A DNA stretch of 64,000 nucleotides from Rotaria macrura (Eukaryota; Rotifera; Eurotatoria; Philodinida; Philodinidae). Position 1 is the stretch's first letter, and the number at the start of each line of letters is the position of its first letter. The stretch spans positions 1 through 64,000 of the forward strand of contig OENT01000702.1 in NCBI GenBank assembly GCA_900239685.1. The letters run 5' to 3'. The position numbers were made by a program, and so were the translations under genes. Below are positions 1-10,702 of this stretch, in pieces. The notes beneath the pieces are model-generated. The model saw nothing but the letters and a program-made list of their open reading frames with translations, did not search any database and was not told where the DNA came from.

Positions 1-389
1 TACTGCCCATTATGGCAATCTAGGTTCTCCAGAATTACAACTACGCTCAAGATGTATCTCAATCTCCACGCGTCAGTTCGGTCAACATTCACAGTGAAGT
101 TTGCGGGTCAAGCAACAAACTACATAAGAGGAATCCTGTGATCCTTAACAAATACAACATACGAGCCATAAGCAAACTGCCTTTAAGGATTATAACAGGG
201 CGCACAGATCTCCATATAAAGCACGAAGAAACACAAAAGCAACAAAACACAATATCGTCCCGATAATACCATAATCAACCCCATATCATAACACGTCGGT
301 ACTAACTGACAATAAAGAAAGCAAGTGGTGTACAAACCCCCACATATGAAGTGTCGAATTTTCTACAAGATTACTTATTCAATGGAACC
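1..389. other. No gene seen
   Basis: No long frame, no recognisable coding segment and no clear repeat unit was seen here. It leads directly into the 149-bp tandem array. Confidence 0.5.
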
Positions 390-1115
390 TCACGAAGAAG
401 CACCAAATCCGACTTCTCATACCTAGATCCCCACAACCTATAGGAAACTATCATCCGCATAATGATAGGAGATTACATAGAACGTTTACCTTATGAAATT
501 CGGCCTTGGGATCAAGCTGGGATCTGAGCAATGGTAGCTCTAGCTGAAAAACTAATGACGGATTCGGATTCCCCGACCTCGATAACCTATAGGAAACTTT
601 CATCAGAATAACGATAGGAGTGTACATAAAAAGTCTACGTTATAAAATTTGGGCTTGGGATACATGCGGAATCTGAGTAATGGTAGATCTAATGGAAAAA
701 CTAATGACGGATTCGGATTCCCCGACCTCGATAACCTACAGGAAACTTTCATCAGAATAACGATAGGAGTTTACATAAAACGTTTAGCTTATAAAATTTG
801 GGCTTGGGATACATGCGGAATCTGAGTAATGGTAGATCTAATGGGAAAACTAATGACGGATCCGGATTCCCCGACCTCGATAACCTATAGGAAACTTCCA
901 TCAGATTAACGATAGGAGTTTACGTAAGAAGTCTACCTCATGAAATTTGGGCTTGGGAGCTATGCGGAATCTGAACAATGTTAGATTTACTTGAGAAACT
1001 AACGAGGGATTTTGAATCCTTGAGCTCGATAACCTGTCTGAAACATTCATCTGAATAGCGATAGGAATTTACATAAGAAGTCTACCTTTTCCAATTCGGA
1101 GGTCTCATCGTTGCA
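390..1115. repeat. Tandem satellite, about 149-bp period, five copies
   Basis: The phrase AACCTATAGGAAAC or a close variant recurs at 435, 583, 733, 882 and 1030, giving spacings of 148-150 bp. Each copy also carries a GATTCGGATTCCCCGACCTC-like stretch and a TGGGCTTGGGA-like stretch. Copies differ by scattered substitutions and the last is the most diverged, so the array is not freshly amplified. No coding frame runs through it. Confidence 0.85.
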
Positions 1116-1439
1116 GTTCCTAAACAATGTAAGGTCTAGGAAGAAAACTTGAATCGGACATGCATTTCTCGTCCGGGATTACATTTGTGAATATTCTGTC
1201 AGAATATCGATTGCTGTCGAACTATAATGTGTACCTTTTAAAGTAGGACTTATGATCGGTTCAGTATCCGGCCGCTGAAATATCTCTCTGTGTGGGCCTG
1301 TTTTGCCGATTTAAATATACAGGAAGTTAGGAATAATTGACATTTGTTTTGGAAAGGGTTCAAGAGATCAAAGAACATTTCAAGTGACTGAATTTTAGGC
1401 ATTCGATTGACTATTCATGTGTTTTTTTACATGTGAATC

Positions 1440-1860
1440 AGAATGAAGTCGATTGTCTGATTAGAATCGGATTTCAGGTAGCATAATTGCGTGGAATCGA
1501 TTGATAATTCCTCAATCCGATTTTAAATGATTGGGATTTCAATCGATTGAGAATATTTCAATCGGTTATTGGATTGAAATCGGATTTCAACTACCATAAT
1601 TGCGTATAAACGATTGATAATTCGTCAATCCGATTTTAAATGATTGGGATTTCAATCGATTGAGAAGATTTTAATCGATTGTTGGGTTGAAATCGGATTT
1701 CAACTACCATAATTGCGTATAAACGATTGATAATTCGTCAATCCGATTTTAAATGATTGGGATTTTAATCGATTGAGAAGATTTTAATCAATTGTTGAAT
1801 TTAAATCGGATTGAAAGTCATGACATCAAAGAAATCCGATTAAATGGATTATTATTTCAA
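1440..1860. repeat. Tandem satellite, 113-bp period, about three copies
   Basis: A unit containing CATAATTGCGT, then AATCCGATTTTAAATGATTG, then CAATCGATTG words starts at 1478, 1591 and 1704, an exact 113-bp spacing. A decayed fourth copy follows. The unit is rich in the palindrome CAATCGATTG, so each copy is itself weakly hairpin-forming. No coding potential was seen. Confidence 0.8.
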
Positions 1861-1989
1861 TCGATTGCATGATTTTAATCGATTTTAATCTGATTTTCTG
1901 GAAAAGGAATAGGTTTTGTTCGATAAATCCGATTTTTCCACCGATAATCAACAATAATCCTGATTTTGGGAGTGATATTTTTCACTGGG

Positions 1990-2054
1990 ATGATACTTTT
2001 AATTTTCTTGCACTCAGGATCCAAGATATAATTGGCATACAAAAACTATATCTA
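1990..2054. repeat. Left arm of a 65-bp inverted repeat pair
   Basis: This segment is the near-perfect reverse complement of 2665-2729. It includes the shared core AAGATATAATTGGCATACAA. The arms enclose about 610 bp with no recognisable gene. They may be the ends of a decayed transposon, but no target-site duplication was found. Confidence 0.7.
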
Positions 2055-2285
2055 CAAACGGCAATTGCCAAAATTTGCCTTTTCCTCGTTTATTTCGGTC
2101 TTCTCTCTGAATAATAGCTTTGAATTAAACAAACGTATAAAATCTTAAGCACTTGCCAACGAATGATTCGAAATGGAGGCTATTCGATTGGAACTCACAC
2201 CCTGATGAAATCGTAATGAAGTAATTCGCCATCTATCGTCTACTGGTAAACGATCACTCATTACTGGTTATTGCAAGTGCACGCG

Positions 2286-2324
2286 ACAGAAAGAAAGAAA
2301 GAAAGAAAGAATGAATGAATGAAA
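2286..2324 (+). repeat. GAAA/GAAT microsatellite
   Basis: A run of GAAA units passes into GAAT units. Simple-sequence repeat only. Confidence 0.85.
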
Positions 2325-2664
2325 CTAGAATGTTCTTCGCCTATTTGTTCATTATCCTCTTTATCCAAGTGAATGTACTAAATAGCGAGAAATTTTTCTT
2401 ACAGAAACAGGAGGAGAAAAACTAAATTCATATCAAACGTTTCGCAACGCAGGACAGAGAAAGCGTCAATTTCTTCATGCTAAGAAATGACTTCAAAGAC
2501 GTTCGGGAGAGCCTGATCTAAATAAGGATTAGATTAATATAGAGAATTTCATATTCCAACTTATGGATTAATGCTTCCGGTATGACTTGTTTCGTTCGAA
2601 GCTTCTATTCCGAAAGAAGATAGAAATAAACTGGAAAAATGCATATTTTTTCACTTGTCGATTA

Positions 2665-2729
2665 TAGATATAGTTTTTGTATGCCAATTATATCTTGGAT
2701 CTTGAGTGGAAGAAAATTAAAAGTAACAT
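2665..2729. repeat. Right arm of a 65-bp inverted repeat pair
   Basis: Reverse complement of 1990-2054 with a few mismatches. See the left arm. Confidence 0.7.
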
Positions 2730-2960
2730 AGAATGATAGAGAGTTCGAAGCACTATCACACCGTCTATCCTTGCATTTTAAATTACTTCATTCTGTACTG
2801 ATGAAAAACTCTTGGAATCGCTGTCGATTGAACACGTCAAGTGAAATCTTTGGAAATCTGTTACTGAGGATGTGTCTATTCACTTAACTCTTTGTGGTAT
2901 TTTTAGATGAAAATAAAAACGACAATATAAAGTGATATAAAACTCAACACTCTTCCAGTA

Positions 2961-3328
2961 TACTCTCTAAAAAATAACCGTTTCCCAGAAAACCAACGCA
3001 AAAAGGTTTGCGAGGCTCGGAAACCCTTTTCTTACTCTCGGGAACTGTTTCAAGGGTTTCCGAAAGCTCGGAAACCCATTTTTTACTATCAGAAACTCTT
3101 AAAAGGTTTCCGATAGTAACAAACTCGTAAACCGAAAATGGTTNAACCATTTTCGGTTTACGAGTTTGTTACTATCGGAAACCTTTTAAGAGTTTCTGAT
3201 AGTAAAAAATGGGTTTCCGAGCTTTCGGAAACCCTTGAAACAGTTCCCGAGAGTAAGAAAAGGGTTTCCGAGCCTCGCAAACCTTTTTGCGTTGGTTTTC
3301 TGGGAAACGGTTATTTTTTTAGAGAGTA
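2961..3328. mobile_element. Long palindromic (foldback) element with a single N at its centre
   Basis: Positions 2961-3143 and 3145-3328 are reverse complements with one homopolymer length difference (six A against seven T), so arms of 183 and 184 bp meet at one N at 3144. The ends read TA-CTCTCTAAAAAATAACCG and its complement, which fits a TA target duplication around 2963-3326 (inference). Inside each arm the word GGTTTCCGA and its variants recur. A protein frame appears identically on both strands only because of the symmetry, so it is not a gene. The N probably marks an assembly join inside a hairpin that was hard to sequence. Confidence 0.8.
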
Positions 3329-3341
3329 CATGAGGTTGTTT

Positions 3342-3463
3342 CAAGGGGGAGAAAGCGATACTTCATCTACTTCAAAATTTTTTGAAGTACAAGGAAGTAA
3401 GATGGAAGTAAATGGAAGTAAGTTGGAAGTACGCACTCCTGAAGTATCGCTTTTCCCCCCTTG
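3342..3463. mobile_element. 122-bp hAT-type MITE with 8-bp target duplication
   Basis: Terminal inverted repeats of 23 bp, beginning CAAGGGGGAGAAAGCGATAC at the left end, match at 21 of 23 positions. The element is flanked on both sides by the perfect 8-bp duplication GGTTGTTT (3334-3341 and 3464-3471), which is diagnostic of hAT-class transposition (established knowledge). The interior is short and consists of reiterated GGAAGTAA-type words. It has no coding capacity and must have been mobilised by a transposase elsewhere. It lies 13 bp from the edge of the preceding palindrome. Confidence 0.85.
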
Positions 3464-3471
3464 GGTTGTTT

Positions 3472-4578
3472 GCTAGAAAAGAGATATTTCTATAGTGATG
3501 ATGACGTCAAGATACTGATTCTAACTATTTTTTCCCCGAGGACGCATCCAAACTCTTAAATGCATTTCCCAGAACACAGTTTTTTAATCAGAAAATTGAA
3601 ATAGCTCGCATCTGCTTTAATGCTTTCAAAAACATTAGTTATAAATGCTAGAATAAGGTAATTTCGAAACTATTTTCTCTTGCAGATTAAGTAGAGGCAT
3701 CGAGTTTAATGGATCCCTTACTTTTGTTCTGAAAATTATACAGTCACAAGTTCATAGAGTTGTTCCATAAGAATGCAGACGACCAACAACAGTACGGGAA
3801 GTTTAATCTGGTTTGACAAACCTGGATGAAACGTTTTGCCGAAACGACAAACCTGAAGCACTCATTTCTGGTGATAACAATCCTGACGGACTATTGCCTT
3901 TTTGAAAAGTATGCTCTGACATTCAGGACAGTTTAGTAGTGGCATTGCTCGTACTACACAACATCTGGGAAACTCTGAAAATATCTGCTCTTTTCTTCAT
4001 TTTTTTATAGTGAAAGGCAATAAAGTAGTGGAAATATTCTATGATAAACCTTGCGTTGTCATCTGCTAAAATATGAAAATTCATGGGTAAGGTATAGAGT
4101 ATAGGGTGTGAAGATTAGGTTAGGCAAAATTAAGATAGCAAAAAATGTTACTCTGCAAGACTCTATGTAATAGATGAGGCTAAGAACATGCTTTTCAACA
4201 TTATCGAACTTATAGTTGATTTTATTGGTAACTTCCTGCGTTTACGTTTCTTATGTTATTTTTTACAGGAAGATATTTTTTGCTAAAATAAAAATCGCAA
4301 TGATTTTAATTCGTCTTTCTCGGACGATTTCTTCCCTAGGGTACTTGTGTTGCTTAAAACAATGCACCAACAAATATTTAATCATAATTTTAAATTGATA
4401 TCTAGATCTACTGTACTGTAGATGCCTATTAAAAGCGCTATAATAAACCGTTTCTGTCATTCACATGTGCTAATGATTTTTTAAAACTCAATTCCAATAG
4501 TTATTTTTCTAGATCTTTTCGACTTTCATAAGATTTACACATTTTATTCGTTTCAAGTTGCTGCTATTTTATATCAAT
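3472..4578. other. No gene seen
   Basis: AT-rich sequence without a convincing exon or a repeat structure that I could define. Confidence 0.45.
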
Positions 4579-4892
4579 ATGGCTGCTAAAAGAATAAAAG
4601 TGAAAATTAGTTCAGATGAAGATGACATCGTTGAATTTCCAATAGAAGATAATAATACTCCATTGCTTTGCACAATCAATCGGGTAATTCCATACATCGG
4701 ATTATTGAAATAAAAACATGAAAATACAAATACATGGATCACGTAACAGAATTTTTTATGTAAATCTGGTGCATACAATTTATTTTTATTATTGTTCATC
4801 GTTGTAGTATCAAATTTATCAATGAATGCTATCGCCCAGATAATGAAGATAAATTGCATAATGATCTTGCTTATATACCGATGCCTGCTCAT
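4579..4892 (+). pseudogene. Possible Skp1-like gene fragment
   Basis: A frame opens at ATG 4579 and reads MAAKRIKVKISSDEDDIVEF and onwards to a plausible donor (GTAATT) after 4683. A second segment, 4808-4892, follows an acceptor-like AG and reads IKFINECYRPDNEDK before a GTATGT donor. The first piece resembles the Skp1 N-terminus (K-SSD-I-EV pattern) and the second resembles the Skp1 region around VIEWC-HH-DDP. The two pieces do not join in phase and the segment normally between them is missing. It looks like a decayed or partial copy, or my splice model is wrong. The similarity is by eye and weak. Confidence 0.3.
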
Positions 4893-5246
4893 GGTATGTA
4901 GTTTATGAGACATAAGACCATTAATTAGAACGCTTTATATTTTAAAAAACTATATGTGCAGACACGAAGAAAGAGATGAATTTCATACATTTCATCCTTT
5001 TATGTTTTTCTATTAAGCCATGAATGAGTCTTGAGAAAAATATGAGAAAAGGAAGTTTTACTATTTGCTCAATACACCCTTTCTAACTGAGACATGATCG
5101 GTTTGCGATGATACAGAATGCCGGAATTTAGAAGGACTTGAAAATTAATACCACTATTTTTTTTTCTAATTATTTCTGTAGAAACACAATTAGTCTCATG
5201 CCATATGCTTGCAGTCTAAAAGAAATGTGCCCTCTATATTTTAGTA

Positions 5247-5586
5247 TCCCATGTGAATGAATCCTATACCGAATCAGATCGGATCCGATCGGATCCTACG
5301 ATCCGATGAAATCTTATGGCAATCCGGGTTGTGGAAACAGTAACGGATCCGACTGAAGAAACCTATTTTCTTATTTGAGTACGAATAAGCATTAAAACCC
5401 AACAGTAGAGGCCTGTTTGATCACACAATGAAATCCAATCGGATTCCGATAATAGGATTCGATAAAATCCAACACTAGGGATCCGAATCAGGAATCGCAA
5501 CCAGGAATCCGATAGGATTTCGTCGGATAAGAGAAACTCCGATAGAAACATGATCGGATCCAATGGTCGGAATGATTCTCCTGGGA
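5247..5586. mobile_element. Small TA-flanked element filled with GGATCC/ATCGGATT words
   Basis: The ends TCCCATGTGAATGAATCC and the complement of the right end, TCCCAGGAGAATCATTCC, agree at about 14 of 18 positions. Each end abuts a TA dinucleotide (5245-5246 and 5587-5588). Between them GATCGGATCC, AATCGGATTCC and AGGAATCCGATAGGAT-like words are repeated in both orientations. No coding frame is credible. The TA target suggests mobilisation by a Tc1/mariner-class or similar transposase (inference). Confidence 0.55.
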
Positions 5587-5587
5587 T

Positions 5588-7739
5588 AATGTCGATAATA
5601 AAACATTCAAGTTTCATCAGCAAATAAAGAACAAAAATGTTCCACTATTGTCTGTTAAACATGTCAAAAACATAAATTTTGCAATGTTGAAAGTATATAT
5701 GAATGGAAAAATAAAAATAAATATCTTTCGACGATGATAATAGTCTTGATGACAATAGTAGAAAAAATAAGATTTCTTCTAATTGATCATTTTGTGAATA
5801 ACGTCAGCCGCGGCTACACTCTTTTTTCTCGGATATATGTTTCGTCGTAGTGTTTTTTAAACGACGATATAAAAAAGGAAAACTTCAATAGGTTTGAGGA
5901 ATTATTTATTTGACGAACTACTGAATGTTGGTGGTTGTTGCAGACTAATACATTGTATAATTCAATTTCACTTAGTCAATCTAGCTATAATATAATCTTT
6001 CCGAATCATTGGTAAAAATAAGTAATGACTACCAGTTATCCTTTGTGTGCCAAGAACCGCTGGACAACATCCTCCAAAAACGAGAAACTGTTTCTTTTTG
6101 CAGCAGAAAAGATTCACTACCCACAAATATCAAACAGAAATACTTGTCAAGAAACGGAATTCCTTTTCTATGCAGTTATTTAAAGTAGAAATCCTTGATT
6201 CCTTTTCTACGTTCATAAGGAGAATTCAAAAGATCCTAAGAGATATGATTCGTTTTGTTTCTTCATCTTTCAGATAAATTTTAGTATCAATGATATATTA
6301 CAAGCAGAGATTGATCTATTTCAATTAAATATCCTCGATTAGTTTCAAAGTTTATAATCTTAAGTTAAGTGATACTAAGTGCAAGAACAATAAGTCACAG
6401 ATATATATATTTATATTGTTCTTTTCATTTCTCTTTGTTTTGTATGACTTTGTGCGGTGTGAACCATTTCTGCTTTAACACGAGCAATTTTCTGACCGCA
6501 TGGTTATATCAATCCACTGCTGTATGAATATGCCTGCATTTGTTATTCGTGAGAAGAATCATAATGCGTTGAGTCAGTTAAGCTCAGAATTTTCATAAAA
6601 CTCGTAGATGTTTACATATTCACCTCAATTAAATGATTCTTTTCATTATTGCTGCGGATCATACCGTATAAAACTGTATTCATACACTTTTACAGGCTCA
6701 TGTGTAAGAACACTCAAAGCAAAAAAGCACAGGCATAACTATGTATGTAAGAAGGTTGAAGAACGGTAAATAATAAGGTGAATCACATAACAGAATTATA
6801 GTCTGGTTCTGTATTTCATAACTAAGAGTATTATCTGATACTTGTTATTAATAGTCCTGCAATTACGATCAGCTTATAAAAACGTTTTTCTCACTCGATA
6901 TACGCAACATCGGAAATAGATGATCAAAAAAACCCTTCATGCAAAAACAAATTGCAATCAATCGACAATACATGTAATAAATGATTGAAACTCGAGCCTG
7001 TTGATCTGATGGTATGCAATGTGAGCGTTTTTGAAAGATTCATTAGATAGAGATTTCCTTACGGCAGCAAATACAACACTATGTTATTGATTGAAAACAA
7101 TGCTGGTAGAATAGTTGCCAGTTCTACTTCTAATTTTTCACATAAAAATCTTTTCCCTGAATGTCAGTTAAAAGCATCACACGTCGGTGATTTTCTATTG
7201 TAACATTCCTTTAATAAAAGGTTAAAGCTGGATTTTTAAAAACACTGATTCGGGATGTTTCTTGTATCATTGATATTTTTAGTTTTCTTGAGTAGCCCTT
7301 TTCCGACTTGAGTAAGAAAATTAATAAATGAACGAGATAAGTACTGGAAAACCATGCTACATCTTAAACAAGATATATAGTAATATCAGTTCTTTCACTT
7401 TTTTGACTGACTCTTACTTAGCAAAACTAGATATTCATGGTTATACGTCACAGATATCCATGCTTTATTATAATCGATTGCTCACTACTCTGCATTCTTT
7501 GAACAAACACAAATCAATATTCTGTACATACACGAATAAATCTAGTAATCGATGAAGTTCTATTAAACATGAATGGAGGAGTTACATTTGATCAATATGA
7601 ATACTATTCTGCTTCAATCATTAAACTTTAACTTTTGGCAATGTGGTCATTTTTTCTCCGATTTTTGTAGTCAACATCTTCATGATCTTTGTCACTGGCT
7701 TCGTTTCCACATTATTGGCTTATATTCATGATTTGATTG
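5588..7739. other. No gene seen
   Basis: Over 2 kb of AT-rich DNA. Short open frames (for example 6047-6277 and 7328-7555) have no recognisable sequence and no clear splice partners, so none is called. Confidence 0.45.
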
Positions 7740-8084
7740 CCCAGGTCGAACAAGCACGGCCGTAAACGACCGTATACGGAGGAATACGGCAAAATACATG
7801 GTCCAGTATTACGATCGTATATCTCCGTGTCGTATACGGAGGGATACGACGATATACGGAGATTAAAACGATCGTTTACGGTCCTCGTATACAAAATCCG
7901 TAAACGGTTTCCGTTTTCCACCGTATTTCTCCGTATACGATCGTATTTGCCCGTATACGATACGGCGATATACGACCGTAATACTGGACCATGTAAAACG
8001 CTAAAATACGACCGTTTACGGTCGTGTGGAAAGCGTATACGTTCGTTTACAGCCGTATACGAAGTCCGTAATCGTCGACCTGGG
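7740..8084. mobile_element. CCCAGG-ended element built of CGTATACGG words, copy 1
   Basis: The left end is CCCAGGTCGAACAAGCACGG and the right end, read inward, is CCCAGGTCGACGATTACGGA. The left end matches that of the element at 10366 at 18 of 20 positions and the right ends also correspond, so the two are one family. The 345-bp interior is almost entirely CGTATACGG, CCGTAAACG and CGATCGTAT words in both orientations, hence far GC-richer than the surroundings. No transposase and no clear target duplication were seen. Confidence 0.75.
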
Positions 8085-8174
8085 TAAGTTACTCATGGGG
8101 ATTATTCCGACTATCAGAAACGATGTCTTAAACGATCCTATACTTGGCGAATTATTACCTGAATTTTTGACGTA

Positions 8175-8464
8175 CCCAGGTGAAAACATACGGTACGTAT
8201 ACGGCTTTTTACGGTCAAAGATGAAGCATATACAGCCGTAAACCTGTTCAATGAATTACAACCGTAAACCTGTTCAATGAATTACAACCGTATTTTAAGG
8301 GAAATACGGCCGTATTCGATCGATATACTATACAAATAGGGCAATGGTACGGTGAGAATATGGTTTCAAATCATGAACCTAGTTTACGGTGGAATTACGG
8401 CGTAGAAACGACCGTTTACAGTGAAGTTACGGTGATTTACACTGGACCGTAGCTTTCTCCCTGG
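8175..8464. mobile_element. CCAGG-ended element built of CCGTAAAC words, diverged relative
   Basis: The left end is CCAGGTGAAAACATACGGT and the right end, read inward, is CCAGGGAGAAAGCTACGGTC. The inside carries the same CGTATACGG and CCGTAAAC words as the neighbour 90 bp upstream. Two exact 26-bp direct repeats start at 8236 and 8262 (CCGTAAACCTGTTCAATGAA and onwards). It is probably a diverged subfamily of the CCCAGG elements; the boundaries are less certain. Confidence 0.55.
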
Positions 8465-10365
8465 TGCATTATCGTTTTAAGAGGCGTTTTCTTCACAAGA
8501 AAACGGCCATGGTTTTTCACACGAATCATCTAGATTATCTGGTGTGACGAATTACGGTGATGTTATCCTCAACTTGGATCTACCGGAGTGATCGAAAATC
8601 ATGGCAACAATGGCTCACTCGATTCGGAATAACTTTTATTCTGGGAATCTGCGTTTTTTGTTTCATTTTTTATTTACGTTGGCGAAAAAATTAAAATTAG
8701 ACTTAAAAACAGCATGATTTTTTCTCGTTTCATTTTTATGTTTTAATGACACGTTGATGAGATAATCTATAAGGGTGACAGTGATCGATATCTACGATTC
8801 AGGAGAATAGGCAGCACACATTTTAGAAAAGAAAACAGAATATTATCAGACTCATAGACTTGTGCAAAAGTAAACAAATCATTAATAGCTCATTTAAATT
8901 AGTATTTTATCTTTCTTCGAATAGAAACGGCGAGTTCCACTTTTTCCTTTTTCGTTCGTTCTTTCCAAAGGTGCATTTTGTAGCTATGCATTTTCACTTG
9001 CTAAGACACATAGATTTACGAAATAAGCATCCCCCTTTTCCAATTTCGTTTGTTCTCTACCAGAAATCTTATTTTTATTGGGAAACTAGATAGTAAGATG
9101 TACATTTAAAAATCGGTTTTCTCATACTACTCGAAATTTCATATCGACCTTTTAGTAGTCGAAGGATTTGATTGTACCACGTCTTCTTTTCCTCTTTTTC
9201 GCATTCCTATGCTTCTCACTCACATGAAAATACAGTATGAAGACGTCGCAGTTGTGTTTATGTATGGGGATGTTTACTTCAAATTGATCTGCATTTACCC
9301 TTATCTAACAAGCTTATTCAAATTAACAAAACAGACCACGAACAAAAACAAATCTAATAGGCAAATATTATGCCAGTCAATGGAAAACAAACTGCTTTCG
9401 TTGACGACGAGGGGTTAGAAAAAGAGGTTGATTATTATACGGTTAGACTAAAAGAGAGTACGAGACTTGATGCATTTATACACTTTTAGATTTTGAACGG
9501 CATTGTTACCACTGAAGTAGTTCTCATAATTGTTAATGATAAATTAATTGTTTTGACAAATCACTTAATTCGAAACAATTAAAGCTTGCTTGCACTGATC
9601 ACAAGAAAGAACAAGAACCATTGATATGAATATGAAATCTTGGTATCAATTTTTTATGGAAAAATATTCTAGAAATTTTCTCTTGAAGGTTTCAAGAAGC
9701 ATTTAGAATAGCAATATGTTATTGTCTTTTGCATGGAGTCTTATAGAGATATTAATCTTCAAATATCCAGACTGCATCAGGGCAGCTTAACATAATTCGT
9801 AGCGTAGTATTGCTGCGATTCTTGAGATTGAAGTATAAGATGAACTTCGGTTATTTTTTTGGTCATGTTTTTGTTCATTACATGATATAAAATCAATGAA
9901 TCGAAACAGCAATTTTTCGATTTTATTAAATATTTTGTTGAATATCAAAGGACTCGAGTATTTCCATTTGTTTTCATAAAAACGCCCGTATATTTCTATG
10001 AGCTACATGAATTTTGCAAAGAAACAGCGAGATATTCAACCATGAAACTGAAGTCTATTCGTTATCGATAGTTACTAGGAATAAATGAACTTTCCAATAA
10101 AATTTACATATACTTAACACGTGTCTCAATGATCACCACATCATATATAAAATGAGAGTCTCCACATTGTTTACACATCATGAAGCATTTCGGTTTAGTA
10201 CAAGACATACAACAATAAATCATCAGTTATTTATTTGGTAAGGCAAAAGCAAGCTGTTTTAAAACATATATGCAAAGGTGTTGTACGAAGAAAGTAATCT
10301 GTCAGATCATACCTATTACTTAGAATCTTTCGGATCCAAAATTTCCTAAACTGAATTCGGTCGAA
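8465..10365. other. No gene seen
   Basis: AT-rich. Small open frames at 8860-9093 and 9209-9418 have no recognisable features and are not called. Confidence 0.45.
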
Positions 10366-10672
10366 CCCAGGTCGAAGAAGCACGGTCGTAAACGGCCGTT
10401 TTCGTTAATTTTTTCGCCGTTTGGTATGCACCGTATTACGGTCGTTTTTCAATGTGCCGTAAACTACCGTAATGGGCTGAATACTACATTTTTTGGCCGT
10501 GTTGCAGTCGTAATTAGCCGTTTACGGCGCAGAAAAATACGGCCGTAATACGGTGCATACCAAAACGTCAACATACGACGGTTTACGGCGATTAACGATC
10601 GGAAACGGTAGTATACGTTATCGTAAACGTTCGTTTACGACCGTATTTGTTCGCCGTAATGCTCGTCCTGGG
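10366..10672. mobile_element. CCCAGG-ended element built of CGTATACGG words, copy 2
   Basis: The left end is CCCAGGTCGAAGAAGCACGG and the right end, read inward, is CCCAGGACGAGCATTACGGC. Both correspond to the ends of the copy at 7740. A 4-bp duplication GAAC (10363-10366 and 10672-10675) is seen if the element is taken as CCAGG to CCTGG, but the sister copy has no such duplication. The interior again consists of CCGTAAACG, TTTACGGC and CGTATTACGG words. No coding capacity. Confidence 0.75.
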
Positions 10673-10702
10673 AACTTCATTTTGAAAAGTACGATGATGC
10701 TA

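Noticed and set aside
2944-3476. Two mirror-image open frames with the same start (MV-X-PFSVYEFV) on opposite strands
   Set aside because: They arise from the palindrome around the N at 3144; neither has splice context or family resemblance.
5363-5623. Open frame on the minus strand in the GGATCC-word region
   Set aside because: It is translation of repeated words within a MITE-like element.
7712-8241. Overlapping open frames on both strands (RIRSYLPVYDTAIYD type)
   Set aside because: Produced by CGTATACGG repeats reading as repeated peptides; no gene.
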